A stretch of 64,000 nt of DNA from assembly GCA_944338165.1 (NCBI GenBank), contig CALVLN010000003.1, forward strand, positions 1-64,000. The letters are read 5' to 3'. The position numbers were made by a program, and so were the translations under genes. The notes below the pieces were generated by a model. It was not told the DNA's origin and did no database searches. It saw nothing but the letters and a program-made list of their open reading frames with translations. This document shows, piece by piece, positions 33,907-42,674 of this stretch. Source of the DNA: an uncultured Clostridia bacterium. Its GTDB lineage: Bacteria; Bacillota; Clostridia; Christensenellales; Borkfalkiaceae. Each line of letters begins with the position of its first letter. The stretch's first letter is position 1.

Positions 33907-34609
33907 ATAGATTTTTCAGGTAATAGACTTCTTCGCGGCTGAGTTTGCGCACCGCGCCGCGGTCAAGGCCGCGCAGCGTCAGATCGCCGATCTTCAGGCG
34001 TTTCAAAAAGTCGATGTGCTTGCCCACCGCCTCAAACATGCGGCGGATCTCACGGTTTTTTCCCTCCGTGAGCACGACCTGAAGTTTTGTGTACGTTTTG
34101 TCCGTCTTTACGACGGAGATGCGGCATTTTTTTGTGACGACGCCCTTTTCGATCTCCACGCCCGCGCGCAGGCGATTGAGGAGCGCGTCGCCGATCGTCC
34201 CCTCGATGCGCACGAGATACGTCTTGGGGATCTCGCTCTGCGGCGCGGTGAGGCGGTAAGCGAGGTCGCCGTCGTTGGTGAGGATGAGGAGTCCCTCCGT
34301 CTCATAGTCCAGCCTGCCGACGGGGAACACCCTCCCCGCCCCTGCAGGGAGAAAATCCATCACCGTCTTTCTCCCCTTGTCGTCGGAGACGGTGCAGACG
34401 CATCCTTTCGGCTTGTTGAGCAGGTAATATTCATAGGAAACGGCGTGCGAAAGCAGCTTTCCGTCCACCGCCACGCTGTCCGTCGGGCGGACGTCGTCGC
34501 CCGGTTTTGCCGTTTTTCCGTTGAGCGTGACGCGGCCCTCCGCAATGAGCTTGTCGCTTGCGCGGCGGGATGCGACGCCTTGTTCTGCAAGAAATTTGTT
34601 GATGCGCAT
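33905..34609 (-). CDS. rluB: rRNA pseudouridine synthase, RsuA/RluB family
   Basis: A 234-residue enzyme. An S4 RNA-binding domain (1-48, RINKFLAEQGVASRRASDKLI) precedes the catalytic domain with VGRLDYETEGLLILTNDG; D101 is the catalytic aspartate. The C-terminal GKNREIRRMFEAVG is typical of the family. B. subtilis RluB modifies 23S rRNA near position 2605; target inferred. It is last in a minus-strand run after the carboxypeptidase and ytfJ, as rluB sits near dacB and spm genes in Bacillus. Confidence 0.88.
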   Translation of the reverse strand: MRINKFLAEQGVASRRASDKLIAEGRVTLNGKTAKPGDDVRPTDSVAVDGKLLSHAVSYEYYLLNKPKGCVCTVSDDKGRKTVMDFLPAGAGRVFPVGRLDYETEGLLILTNDGDLAYRLTAPQSEIPKTYLVRIEGTIGDALLNRLRAGVEIEKGVVTKKCRISVVKTDKTYTKLQVVLTEGKNREIRRMFEAVGKHIDFLKRLKIGDLTLRGLDRGAVRKLSREEVYYLKNL

Positions 34610-34652
34610 GATTGCCTCTTTCGTTTCCCGGAAATGCGGGCTGTCTGCCCGC

Positions 34653-35660
34653 TTATACTATATATAAATTCTGCGAAAAAAGCAAGTCATTTTCAAGAAA
34701 TATGCGCATTTGCCCCGCAAATTCTCCCTTGCGGACGGGGAGCGGCGAAAGGAGCGTCCATTCCGTGCGGATCTTTTCCCGTTCTTCGCGGCGGAGCGGA
34801 TAGCAAAACCCGCACCGTACTTCGGCGCCGCCGAACGTATCGCCCGGGCGGCAGAGTTCCTCCATATCGTAGCTTGCAAAGGCCGCGTCGAGCAGCTCTT
34901 CCGTCCGCTCATACATCTGCGGGCTGTTGAGGACCACGCTGACCAGCCGCATCCCCTCCCGCTCGGCGGACGTGACGAGGCACCGCCCGGCATCCAGGGT
35001 GAAGCCCGTCTTGACGCCCGTAGCGCCCTCGTAGCGGTCGAGCATTTTATTTTTGTTCTGCCAGTTCCGCGGCGCGTAATATTTTGTGGAGACGATGGTG
35101 CGGAACGTCTCGTTTTCCAGGGCGTGCGCGGCGATGAGCGCGAGGTCGCGCGCCGAAGTTTTATGCCGTTTGTCGGGCAGTCCGTGCGGATTGACGAAGT
35201 GGCTGTCCCGCGCGCCCAGCTTTGCCGCCCGCTCGTTCATCACCCGTGCGAACGCTTGGATGCTGCCGCTGTGAAAAAGTGCCAGCGCCTCCGCGCAGTC
35301 GTTGCCCGACCGCAGCATGAGCCCGTAGAGAAGTTCCTCTGCCGTATAGGTATCCCCCGCGCGCAGATAGGCGCTCGAGCCCTCCACCCCTTCCGCTTGC
35401 TTCGGGATGACGACGGGCGCGGAGAGATCGCAATCCTCGATGATGATCACGGCGGTCACGATCTTGGTGGTACTTGCCACGGGCAGCGGCGTTTCCGCGT
35501 TGCGGGAATGCAGAATGCGCCGCGACGTCACTTCCAAAACGCATTCCGCACGGCTGACGGCTGCCGCCGCGGCCTGTACGCGCGTGGCTGCCGCAAGGCC
35601 TGCAAAGAGCGGCAGAAGGCAGAGCAGCGCGCAGAGCGCGGCGCGTGCGCGATCACGCAC
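34653..35660 (-). CDS. D-alanyl-D-alanine carboxypeptidase
   Basis: A 335-residue secreted penicillin-binding protein of the DacB/DacF type that trims the terminal D-Ala of peptidoglycan stem peptides. A signal peptide (about 1-30) is followed by the SxxK motif S63-K66 (ASTTK), SGN at 118-120 and KTG at 217-219. The GTG start at 35660 overlaps the ytfJ stop by 8 bp and directly precedes the signal sequence; the frame continues upstream but encodes a Ser/Arg-rich antisense-like tail. Context suggests spore cortex or sporulation septum work. Confidence 0.88.
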   Translation of the reverse strand: MRDRARAALCALLCLLPLFAGLAAATRVQAAAAAVSRAECVLEVTSRRILHSRNAETPLPVASTTKIVTAVIIIEDCDLSAPVVIPKQAEGVEGSSAYLRAGDTYTAEELLYGLMLRSGNDCAEALALFHSGSIQAFARVMNERAAKLGARDSHFVNPHGLPDKRHKTSARDLALIAAHALENETFRTIVSTKYYAPRNWQNKNKMLDRYEGATGVKTGFTLDAGRCLVTSAEREGMRLVSVVLNSPQMYERTEELLDAAFASYDMEELCRPGDTFGGAEVRCGFCYPLRREEREKIRTEWTLLSPLPVRKGEFAGQMRIFLENDLLFSQNLYIV

Positions 35661-36024
35661 GTTCGCCCGCCTTGGCGAGCCGTTCGACGATCTCCCCCGC
35701 CTTTTCAATGATGGCGTCCAGCGGGTCGTCCGCGACGCGGATGAGCCGCACGGTACCGTCGTCCACGAGGAATCCGACGGGTTTGACGCTGACGATCGTT
35801 CCCGCGCCGCCCGCAAAGGGATAGATCCCCCCTTCGCGCAGCGCCTTGACGTCGCCGTATTCCCCGCCGCCGGAAAGATACCCGGTGGTCACCTTGGTGA
35901 GCGGGATGACCTGCGCCCCGCTCTGCGAGAGGATGGGCGTGCCGATGACGGTGTTTACGTCGACGAGGCCGTGAAGCTGCTGCGCCGTTTTTTCCATGAT
36001 GCTGTCGATTTGTTTGCGATCCAA
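35653..36024 (-). CDS. ytfJ: sporulation protein YtfJ (GerW family)
   Basis: A 123-residue protein of the GerW/YtfJ family, needed in Bacillus for spore germination. VDVNTVIGTPI (21-31), the Gly-rich SGGGEYGD and AGGAGTIVSVKPVGFLV are conserved features. I chose the TTG at 36024, which has GGGAGGC 10 bases ahead and gives a family-like N-terminus (DRKQIDSIMEK); the later ATG has no ribosome site. It overlaps the upstream DUF2953 gene by 70 bp, as part of the ytfI-ytfJ pair. Confidence 0.85.
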   Translation of the reverse strand: MDRKQIDSIMEKTAQQLHGLVDVNTVIGTPILSQSGAQVIPLTKVTTGYLSGGGEYGDVKALREGGIYPFAGGAGTIVSVKPVGFLVDDGTVRLIRVADDPLDAIIEKAGEIVERLAKAGERA

Positions 36025-36551
36025 TGTCTGAAAGCCTCCCAAAGCAATTTTGCGCCCGTCAGGGCAAGCGCGAGCCCGTTGCACACGGCGGTCGCCTCCG
36101 CCGTCAGCCGGAATCCTCCTCCCGCCGAGAGCAGCGTATGGCTTTTCAGCGAAAGGAAAGGGCGTTTGGTTTGCAGGACGGAAAAGACCTGGGAACTTCC
36201 CGCCTGCAGAAGCGCTGCGAGCAGGATGCAGGCCGGGTTGTCCGCGGTGCCGATCTCCGCCGTCTGCCGGTAACGGACGAGGCGGAACGCCGTGTGAAAG
36301 GCGAGTTTTTTGCTTGTGCCCGCCGCGAGCTTTCCGTACGGCACGATGACCGCTTTTTTGTCGGAAAGATGCAGGCAGATCCCCTCCCGGCAGAGCGCCG
36401 CATAGCCGCCCCACAGGCGCAGGCGGAAGATGCCGAAGGAAAACCAGGCCTTTCGCTCCGTTGCGTCCGCATATGCGTCGGCGTATACGAAGACGGGAAA
36501 TACCAGCAGAAGCGCCCCGAAAAACGCCGCAAGCACAAAAAAATCGCCCAT
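35955..36551 (-). CDS. DUF2953-like membrane protein (YtfI-like)
   Basis: A 198-residue protein with one N-terminal membrane helix (about 5-24) followed by a beta-rich domain (WFSFGIFRLRLWGG, HTLLSAGGGFRLTAEA). Position directly before ytfJ and the layout match DUF2953 proteins such as B. subtilis YtfI. Function unknown; the pairing with a germination gene suggests a spore role. The last 23 codons overlap ytfJ in another frame. AAGGA is only two bases from the ATG, so the start is not certain. Confidence 0.65.
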   Translation of the reverse strand: MGDFFVLAAFFGALLLVFPVFVYADAYADATERKAWFSFGIFRLRLWGGYAALCREGICLHLSDKKAVIVPYGKLAAGTSKKLAFHTAFRLVRYRQTAEIGTADNPACILLAALLQAGSSQVFSVLQTKRPFLSLKSHTLLSAGGGFRLTAEATAVCNGLALALTGAKLLWEAFRHWIANKSTASWKKRRSSFTASST

Positions 36552-36602
36552 ATCCTTACTATGAGCGATGAAGCAAAAAAATATTTATGCAAAAACAAGG
36601 GG

Positions 36603-37325
36603 TCAGTCGATCTTGACGATGTCGGCATCGTCGAGCCCGCGCAGGAAGTCGGGAATGTCGTATCCGCTCTCCTGCGGTTCGCCTTCGGCGGGCTGCTCCG
36701 TTTTTTGGGCGGGAGCGTCCTGCGGCGCTGCCCCTTCCTGCGGCTCGCCTTCGCCGATCTCGCCGTATTCGGCGCGCGCATACAGGTAGCTGTCGCGGTC
36801 CTCTTCGCGCGTGATCGCCTCCATGAGCTTATCGTAATCGGGAAGATCTTCCAGCGAATTCAGCTTGAAGCGCTTTAAAAATTCATCCGTCGTCGCATAA
36901 AGGATGGGTTTGCCGACTGCGTCCTTTCTGCCGCAGGCATAGATGAGTTTGAGGTCGAGCAGAACGCGCACGGCATAGTCGCTGTTGAGCCCGCGCAGCA
37001 GCTCGATCTCCGTCTTGGTAATGGGCTGCTTGTAGGCGATGATGGCCGCGCATTCCAGCAGCGTACGAGTCAGTTCCTTTTCGCGGATGGGATTGAGCAC
37101 GGCGGAAACGGCGTCTTTATAGGCGGGATTGGAACCCAGCTGCGCCTTGTTGTTGAAGGTGAGCAGCTGGATGCCGCGTTCTTCCGGGTATTCCGCTTTC
37201 AGCTTTTCCAGCGCCTTTTTTACTTCGCCTGCCGTGACGCCGAGTTTTTCGGCGATGTCGGCGATGGCGACGCTCTTTCCCGATGCAAACAGGATGGCTT
37301 CAATTATACTCGTCAATTTCTCCAA
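36603..37325 (-). CDS. scpB: segregation and condensation protein B
   Basis: A 240-residue subunit of the SMC-ScpAB condensin. Two winged-helix domains are seen: IEAILFASGKSVAIADIAEKLGV and the helix region LTRTLLECAAIIAYKQPITKTEIELLRG, then RKDAVGKPILYATTDEFLKRF. The C-terminal 60 residues are Glu/Pro/Gln-rich and probably disordered. The start is TTG at 37325 with GAGGAGGAC just upstream. It overlaps scpA by 26 bp. Confidence 0.92.
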   Translation of the reverse strand: MEKLTSIIEAILFASGKSVAIADIAEKLGVTAGEVKKALEKLKAEYPEERGIQLLTFNNKAQLGSNPAYKDAVSAVLNPIREKELTRTLLECAAIIAYKQPITKTEIELLRGLNSDYAVRVLLDLKLIYACGRKDAVGKPILYATTDEFLKRFKLNSLEDLPDYDKLMEAITREEDRDSYLYARAEYGEIGEGEPQEGAAPQDAPAQKTEQPAEGEPQESGYDIPDFLRGLDDADIVKID

Positions 37326-38088
37326 GGGTGTCCTCCTCGCTGCGGTCGGGATTCATGGAAATGGTGATCTCCCCGAACAGCTGCGTTTGCGTAACGCGCA
37401 GATATTGATGTTTGAGCAGTTCCAGCATGGCCTGGAAGGTGGTGACGATCTCCGATTTCGTGAAATCGTGGGTGAAAAGTTCTTCAAAGCGGACGCTCTT
37501 CTGGGATTCCAGACTCTCGAGGATGAAGGCGATCTTCTGCTCGACGGTAAATTCGTCGCGCGGGATCTCGCGCACTTCCGCGTCCGCCATCTCGGTCTCC
37601 CGCTTCAAAAGCAGGGTGGAGAAGGCGTGGATGAGCCCGTCCAGGTTGAAGTCGGTATAGACGATCTTGGTCTCCCCCACGCTCTTGTCCGGCTCCTTGA
37701 AGTAGTAGCCGATCGTTTCCAGCTCCTTGAGCTTCTGCGTTTCCTCCTTGATGAGGCGGAATTCTTCGAGCGCGCGGATGAGCTGCGCCTTGTCGTCCTC
37801 GATCTCCGCGTCGAGCTCGGGGTCTTCCTCGAGGTTGGGCACCAGGCTTTGCGCCTTGATCTTGATGATGGTAGCAGCGATGTTGAGGTATTCGGAGATC
37901 TTATCGACGTCGAGATACGGCAGCCCCTTCATATATTGCAGAAATTGCTCCGTGACCTGCGAGACAAAGATGTCTTTGATCTCGATCTCCTCTTTGTTGA
38001 TCAGGAAAAGCAGGAGATCGAGCGGCCCGGAGAAGTTATTGAGCACCGTCGTATAGTCGACGACGGATTCAAAGTCTTCCGTTTTCAA
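37300..38088 (-). CDS. scpA: segregation and condensation protein A
   Basis: A 262-residue kleisin that bridges the SMC heads. The N-terminal FSGPLDLLLFLINKEEIEIKDIFVSQVTEQFLQYM and DKISEYLNIAATIIKIKAQSLVP regions are diagnostic; the C-terminal winged helix (FLESLESQKSVRFEELFTHDFTKSEIVTTFQAMLELLKHQ) is present. TTG start at 38088, with GGAGGT ten bases ahead, overlapping the M50 gene stop (TTGA). Order M50-scpA-scpB is a tight operon. Confidence 0.92.
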   Translation of the reverse strand: MKTEDFESVVDYTTVLNNFSGPLDLLLFLINKEEIEIKDIFVSQVTEQFLQYMKGLPYLDVDKISEYLNIAATIIKIKAQSLVPNLEEDPELDAEIEDDKAQLIRALEEFRLIKEETQKLKELETIGYYFKEPDKSVGETKIVYTDFNLDGLIHAFSTLLLKRETEMADAEVREIPRDEFTVEQKIAFILESLESQKSVRFEELFTHDFTKSEIVTTFQAMLELLKHQYLRVTQTQLFGEITISMNPDRSEEDTLGEIDEYN

Positions 38089-38813
38089 AAGAAGAGACCT
38101 CCGATAAACATATTCCAGAGCGTTTCAAGCGGAATGCCGAATGCGGGCCCCCACATCGCGTAGGCGGGGAAGCCGACGATCCCCGTCGCAAACGACATGA
38201 AGTAGCCGAGGAGATTGAACGCCGACATCTGCGTGACCCCGAAATTGACGAAGAGATTGCAGATGAAACTTTCGAGAATGAGGAACATGAGGATGTAATA
38301 GCCGTATCTGCGCAGAAATTCGTAGATCTTTCCGTGCCGCTTGGAGCACGCCTCCACGATGCGGAACCCGTCGAGCGGGAAGAACGGCAGCAGGTTGAAC
38401 ACGCAGAACGAGAGGCTGTACGAAAAGAGATACAGCGTGAGAAGCTGCATGAAGGCGGCAAAAAGCGTCCCTTCGAGATAGAGGGCGCAGAGAAAATAGA
38501 GCGGCAGGAACAAAAAGGCGGAAAGAAAATTGGCGAGGACGCCGGCGCACGCCGTCAGCCCCATGCCGAGGCGGTAGTTTTTGAAGTTTCCCGGATTGAC
38601 CTGAACGGGTTTTGCCCAGCCGAAGCCGACGAGCGTGAAACAGATGAGCCCGACGAGGTCAAAATGGCGGAGCGGATTGAGCGACAGACGCCCCGTATAT
38701 TTCGGCGTGGGATCGCCGCATTTGTAGGCGACAAAGGCGTGGGCGAACTCGTGCAGCGTAAGCACCACGACGACGGCGAGAAAACTCGCCAGAAGTTCAA
38801 TCAGATCGTACAT
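38085..38813 (-). CDS. M50-family membrane metalloprotease
   Basis: A 242-residue site-2-protease-like membrane enzyme of the short, Rv1457/SREBP-type M50 group. Zinc motif H21-E22-FA-H25, membrane segments around it, and the second zinc-ligand motif FFPLDGFR (about 146-153). Such proteins commonly sit next to scpA in Clostridia. The start at 38813 has no Shine-Dalgarno; a TTGCCT-17-TATAAT promoter ends six bases before it, so the message is probably leaderless. Substrate unknown. Confidence 0.85.
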   Translation of the reverse strand: MYDLIELLASFLAVVVVLTLHEFAHAFVAYKCGDPTPKYTGRLSLNPLRHFDLVGLICFTLVGFGWAKPVQVNPGNFKNYRLGMGLTACAGVLANFLSAFLFLPLYFLCALYLEGTLFAAFMQLLTLYLFSYSLSFCVFNLLPFFPLDGFRIVEACSKRHGKIYEFLRRYGYYILMFLILESFICNLFVNFGVTQMSAFNLLGYFMSFATGIVGFPAYAMWGPAFGIPLETLWNMFIGGLFF

Positions 38814-38819
38814 AATACC

Positions 38820-38848
38820 ATTATATAAAATTCTTCCGCGGAAGGCAA
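38820..38848 (-). promoter_or_regulatory. promoter of the M50-scpAB operon, leaderless
   Basis: Minus strand TTGCCT (38843-38848), 17 bases, TATAAT (38820-38825), with the ATG at 38813. Confidence 0.7.
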
Positions 38849-38897
38849 GGCTTTGCCGCATAAAATGTGCGGAAGCATTGCAATTTTGCCTTCCCGT

Positions 38898-40223
38898 TTA
38901 TCTGAGGCGTTCGGGCAGGACGTCCCGCCGCACGAGATCTTCGTACGTTTCCGGCCTGACGATATAGTCCGCCGCGCCGTTTTTTACGAGCACGACGGGC
39001 GGGATGAGATTGCGGTTATAATGGCTCGCCATCGAGTAGTTGTAAGCGCCCGTGGAGAGCACGGCGAGGATATCCCCGGGGTGCACTTCGGGAAGCGGCA
39101 TATCGACGCCGATGAGGTCGCCGCTCTCGCAGCACTTGCCCGCCAGCGCGTAGAGCCGCGTGGGCGGTTCGGCGGCGCGGTCGGCAACGAGCGCCGTATA
39201 TTTCGCCTGATAGAGCGCATAGCGCGGATTTTCAAACATCCCGCCGTCGACGGCGAGATACGTCCTGACGCCGGGGATCTCCTTTACGGCGCCCGCCGTA
39301 TACAGGGTGATCCCCGCTTCTCCGACGATGGAGCGCCCGGGCTCGACGACGAGCCGCGGCAGACGCAGCCCGTGCGCCGCACAGCCCTTCTTGACGGCGG
39401 AGATCAGCGCGCGCAGATCGTCTGCGTACGCCGCTGCGTCGCGCATCTTGTCCCCGTCGGAATACCAAATGCCGAATCCCCCGCCGAGATTGAGCTCTTC
39501 CGCTTCAAACCCGAGCGTGCGCCTGCATTCCGCAAGGAAGGCGAGGCATTTTTCCGCCGCGACGGCAAAGGACTGTTTTTCAAAGATCTGCGAACCGATG
39601 TGGCAGTGAACGCCCGCAAGATGCAGGTGCGGTTTGGAAAGAAGCAGCCCGATCATGCGCGCCGCCGTGCCGTCCTGCACGGAGAAACCGAACTTGGAGT
39701 CGGTTTTTGCCGTCTGGATGTATGCGTGCGTATGCGCTTCCACGCCGGGATTGATGCGCAGCAGCACCTTTTGCGTCATATGCCGCCGCGCCGCCTGCTC
39801 TTCGAGCCGTTCCGCCTCGAGCTCGGAATCGATGACGAACGTTCCGACGCGCCGGTCGAGCGCCTGTCCGATCTCCTCCGGCGTCTTGTTGTTGCCGTGA
39901 AAATACAGCAATTCCGCAGGAAATCCCGCCTCGGCCGCCGTGTAAAGCTCGCCGCCGGAGACGACGTCCGCGCCGATGCCTTCCGCGCGGGCGATGAGAT
40001 ACATCGCCTTACAGCAGAGCGCCTTGGAGGCGTAGAGGACGATGCCGCCGCCTTCGTATTCCCGCGCGAGCGTATCGCGGTAGGCGCGCATCATGTTGCG
40101 GATGTGATCTTCGTCGAGACAATAAAGCGGCGTGCCAAACTGCCGCGCGAGGGCAACGCAGTCCGCGCCGCCGATTGTAAGCCGTCCGCTGCCGTCGATG
40201 CGCAGCGTATCTCTTTCGTTCAT
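38898..40223 (-). CDS. lysA: diaminopimelate decarboxylase
   Basis: A 441-residue PLP enzyme making lysine from meso-diaminopimelate. YASKALCCKA carries the PLP lysine (about residue 68). HCHIGSQI, GGGFGI, EPGRSIVGEAG and GKCCESGD are the alanine-racemase-fold landmarks. The ATG at 40223 follows GGGGGA; another ATG lies four codons upstream. It has its own promoter at 40259-40287 and no lysine-pathway neighbour. Confidence 0.93.
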   Translation of the reverse strand: MNERDTLRIDGSGRLTIGGADCVALARQFGTPLYCLDEDHIRNMMRAYRDTLAREYEGGGIVLYASKALCCKAMYLIARAEGIGADVVSGGELYTAAEAGFPAELLYFHGNNKTPEEIGQALDRRVGTFVIDSELEAERLEEQAARRHMTQKVLLRINPGVEAHTHAYIQTAKTDSKFGFSVQDGTAARMIGLLLSKPHLHLAGVHCHIGSQIFEKQSFAVAAEKCLAFLAECRRTLGFEAEELNLGGGFGIWYSDGDKMRDAAAYADDLRALISAVKKGCAAHGLRLPRLVVEPGRSIVGEAGITLYTAGAVKEIPGVRTYLAVDGGMFENPRYALYQAKYTALVADRAAEPPTRLYALAGKCCESGDLIGVDMPLPEVHPGDILAVLSTGAYNYSMASHYNRNLIPPVVLVKNGAADYIVRPETYEDLVRRDVLPERLR

Positions 40224-40258
40224 CGGATCCCCCATATCTTGTGGTATCGTATGCCGCT

Positions 40259-40287
40259 ATTATAGCATATTTTCCGAAAAAAGGCAA
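40259..40287 (-). promoter_or_regulatory. promoter of lysA
   Basis: Minus strand TTGCCT, 17 bases, TATAAT; 35 bases before the ATG. No lysine riboswitch fits in so short a leader. Confidence 0.75.
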
Positions 40288-40297
40288 GAAATCAAGA

Positions 40298-40329
40298 GAA
40301 ACAATATCCGCAAAAGCAGATATTGTTTC
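40298..40329 (-). terminator. hairpin terminator after the second carboxypeptidase gene
   Basis: GAAACAATATCTGC pairs with GCGGATATTGTTTC (14 bp, one G-T/A-C type wobble) around loop TTTT on the minus strand, then TCTTGATTTC. Its first arm is formed by the end of dispersed repeat copy 3. Confidence 0.6.
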
Positions 40330-40349
40330 AGACATAATACTATGCAAAA
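40319..40349 (-). repeat. dispersed palindromic repeat, copy 3
   Basis: The minus strand matches the consensus at 28 of 31 positions (TTTTGCATAGTATTATGTC, then TGAAACAATATC). It lies 24 bases past the stop of the carboxypeptidase gene. Confidence 0.75.
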
Positions 40350-40372
40350 ATTAAAATATCAGAAATTCACCG

Positions 40373-41521
40373 TCAATTCCAGTTTCTTGCGGCATCGCGG
40401 AAGGCGTCCGCCCAGTTGCTTTTCTCCACGTCTTCCGCGGCGAGAAGCGCGCAGCGGGCGTATTCCCTGCCGTCGCGGTACAAAACGGCCTCCCCCGCCC
40501 GTTCCCCTGCCCGTACGGGCGCCTTGTGCGCTTCGTCCAGGCAGAAGCGGATCTCCGTCTTTTCGTCGGCCCCTTTTTTGCAGAAGAGCGTCAGATCGCG
40601 TTCCGCGCGGACGGGGCACCGTTTTTTCTTGCCGCCGCGCACGTCAAGTTCTGCCCCCGCCTGTTCGCCTTCTTTTAAAAGCACGCGGTTTTCATAGGTA
40701 TTGAACGTGCGATCCAGCAGCTGTTTCGTCGCCGCAAAGCGATGCTCGGAAGTGTCCGCCCCGATGACGACGGAGACCAGGCGCATCCCGCCGCGCTGCG
40801 CGGTGGCGGCAAGGCAGTAACCCGCCTGCTGCGTAAAGCCCGTCTTTCCCCCGTCGCAGCCTTCATAAAAGCGGATGAGTTTGTTGGTGTTGGTGATGGT
40901 CGTGACGCGTCCGTCCGGATGGGAGAAGTCCTCCAGCCAGACGCGCGAATACGCAAAATATTTTTCATGTTCGAGCAGGGCGCGCAGCATGAGGGAGACG
41001 TCCTTGGCGCAGGAATACTGCGGTTCTTTTGGGAGTCCCGTGCAGTTGGAAAACAGCGTATTTTCCGCGCCGAGCTGCTTTGCGCGCTCGTTCATCCGTT
41101 CCACGAACGCCTCTTCGCTGCCGCAGAGACGCTCCGCCACGGCGACGCAGGAATCGTTTGCCGAGCAGACGGCGATGCTCTTGATGAGGTCCCCCGCCGT
41201 ATAGGAGAGATTTTCCTGCAAAAAAACTTGCGAGCCGCCCATCCCCGCCGCGCGTTCGCTGACGGTGATCTGTTCGGAAAGATCGAGCTCGCCGCGTTCT
41301 TCCGCCTCGAAGGAGAGGAGAAGCGTCATGATCTTGCACATGCTTGCGATGGGAAGATGCGCTTCCGCGTTCTGTTCAAATACTTCCGTGCCGCTTTGAA
41401 AATCGCACAGATAAGCCGATTTGCAATATACCGCCGCCGATTCTTCCGCGCCCGCAGCGGTGCGGGGCAGCGGCAGGAGCGCGCACACGAGCGCCGCGCC
41501 CAATACGATCGTTTTCTTCAT
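40373..41521 (-). CDS. D-alanyl-D-alanine carboxypeptidase, DacF-like
   Basis: A 382-residue exported PBP5-type enzyme. A signal peptide (1-24, cleavage near TAAGA) is followed by SxxK at S60-K63 (ASMCK), the SxN motif at 120-122 (SAN) and KTG at 226-228. The C-terminal beta domain (about 285-370, RAERDLTLFCKKG) is present. It takes the place usually held by spo0A directly downstream of spoIVB. Second enzyme of this type in the window, only about 30% alike to the first by eye. It could act on spore or vegetative peptidoglycan. Confidence 0.88.
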   Translation of the reverse strand: MKKTIVLGAALVCALLPLPRTAAGAEESAAVYCKSAYLCDFQSGTEVFEQNAEAHLPIASMCKIMTLLLSFEAEERGELDLSEQITVSERAAGMGGSQVFLQENLSYTAGDLIKSIAVCSANDSCVAVAERLCGSEEAFVERMNERAKQLGAENTLFSNCTGLPKEPQYSCAKDVSLMLRALLEHEKYFAYSRVWLEDFSHPDGRVTTITNTNKLIRFYEGCDGGKTGFTQQAGYCLAATAQRGGMRLVSVVIGADTSEHRFAATKQLLDRTFNTYENRVLLKEGEQAGAELDVRGGKKKRCPVRAERDLTLFCKKGADEKTEIRFCLDEAHKAPVRAGERAGEAVLYRDGREYARCALLAAEDVEKSNWADAFRDAARNWN

Positions 41522-41604
41522 ACCTTCAGTTTGTGCGATCGGGCCGTGATTATGTACGCGATGCGGCAAAAGAGGCGCCCGCCGGAGGGGCGGACGCCTG
41601 CATG

Positions 41605-42618
41605 TCACTCTTCGCCGAGCATGTGCTCGATGGCGATGCCGTAGCCGCGCGTCGGATCGTTGAGAAAGACGTGCGTGACGGCGCCGATGAGCTTTCCGTT
41701 CTGCAGGATGGGGCTGCCGCTCATTCCCTGCACGATGCCTCCCGTTTCGCCGATGAGTTTCTCGTCGGTGATCTTAATGACGAAATTCTTGTTTTCGCGG
41801 TTTCCCGCATCGACTTTGGCGATCGCGATCTCGTATTTTTGCGGCGTGACGCCGTCGACCGTCGCATAGATCTCCGCCTTGCCGATGGTCGCCTCTTCGA
41901 TGCCGCCCGCCTGTACGGTCCGGCGCGCGGTGAGGTCGGCGCTGCGCTCAAAGGTCCCGTACAATCCCGTTTTGCATACCTTTTCCGCTTTTCCGACCGT
42001 TTTGTCGTTGAGAAAGAGCCCGCGCAGCTCCCCTGCTTTGCCTCGCTCGCCCTTGTTGACGCCGATGATGCTGCAGAGATAGACGCGCGGATCGGAAACG
42101 GAAAGCTCGTCCTTGTTTTCGTCTGTGACCGCATGCCCGAGCGCGCCGAACCGCAGGCTGTCCGTTTCCACATAGGTGACCGTCCCGATCCCGGAGACGC
42201 TGTCGCGGATGAGGACGCCGATCTTGTAATCGCCGCTCTTCTTTTCGCGCACGGGCGTTACCTGCACGCGCGCCGTCTCTCCGCCGCGGCGGACGCTCAG
42301 CGTGACTTCGCGCCCAGCACTTTTGTTGAGCGAGGCGTTGAGATCGTTCACGCTGCGGATCTTCAGAGGTCCCGCCTCACAGATGACGTCGCCTGCGCGG
42401 ATGCCCGCATCGGCAGCGGGGCGCTGCGCGCCGGACTCCGTTACCACGTCGACCAACCCGACGACCTGCGCGCCGCCCGCGCTCAGGGAGAAACCCGCCG
42501 TCATTCCGCCCAGATAATATTCCTTTTCCGCGGCGGCAGCAGGCAGCGCCGCGCCGCCTGCGCTTGCGGCGAGAAAACACGCCAGGACCGCCGCAATAAA
42601 AAATTTCAGCTTGCGCAT
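41605..42618 (-). CDS. spoIVB: SpoIVB peptidase
   Basis: A 337-residue secreted serine protease (S55) that in Bacillus is sent across the inner forespore membrane to trigger pro-sigma-K processing. Signal-anchor (1-30), PDZ domain (about 45-120, ADAGIRAGDVICEAG), FGALGHAVTD with the catalytic His, and QGMSGSPILQNGKLIGAVTH with the catalytic Ser near residue 300. The ATG at 42618 follows GGAGG; an ATG six codons upstream is less likely. Directly downstream of recN, as in Bacillus. Confidence 0.93.
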   Translation of the reverse strand: MRKLKFFIAAVLACFLAASAGGAALPAAAAEKEYYLGGMTAGFSLSAGGAQVVGLVDVVTESGAQRPAADAGIRAGDVICEAGPLKIRSVNDLNASLNKSAGREVTLSVRRGGETARVQVTPVREKKSGDYKIGVLIRDSVSGIGTVTYVETDSLRFGALGHAVTDENKDELSVSDPRVYLCSIIGVNKGERGKAGELRGLFLNDKTVGKAEKVCKTGLYGTFERSADLTARRTVQAGGIEEATIGKAEIYATVDGVTPQKYEIAIAKVDAGNRENKNFVIKITDEKLIGETGGIVQGMSGSPILQNGKLIGAVTHVFLNDPTRGYGIAIEHMLGEE

Positions 42619-42674
42619 GAAAACCTCCGTTTTCATTTAATTTGCGCAAGCCGATGCAAGTTATTCAGGATGGA

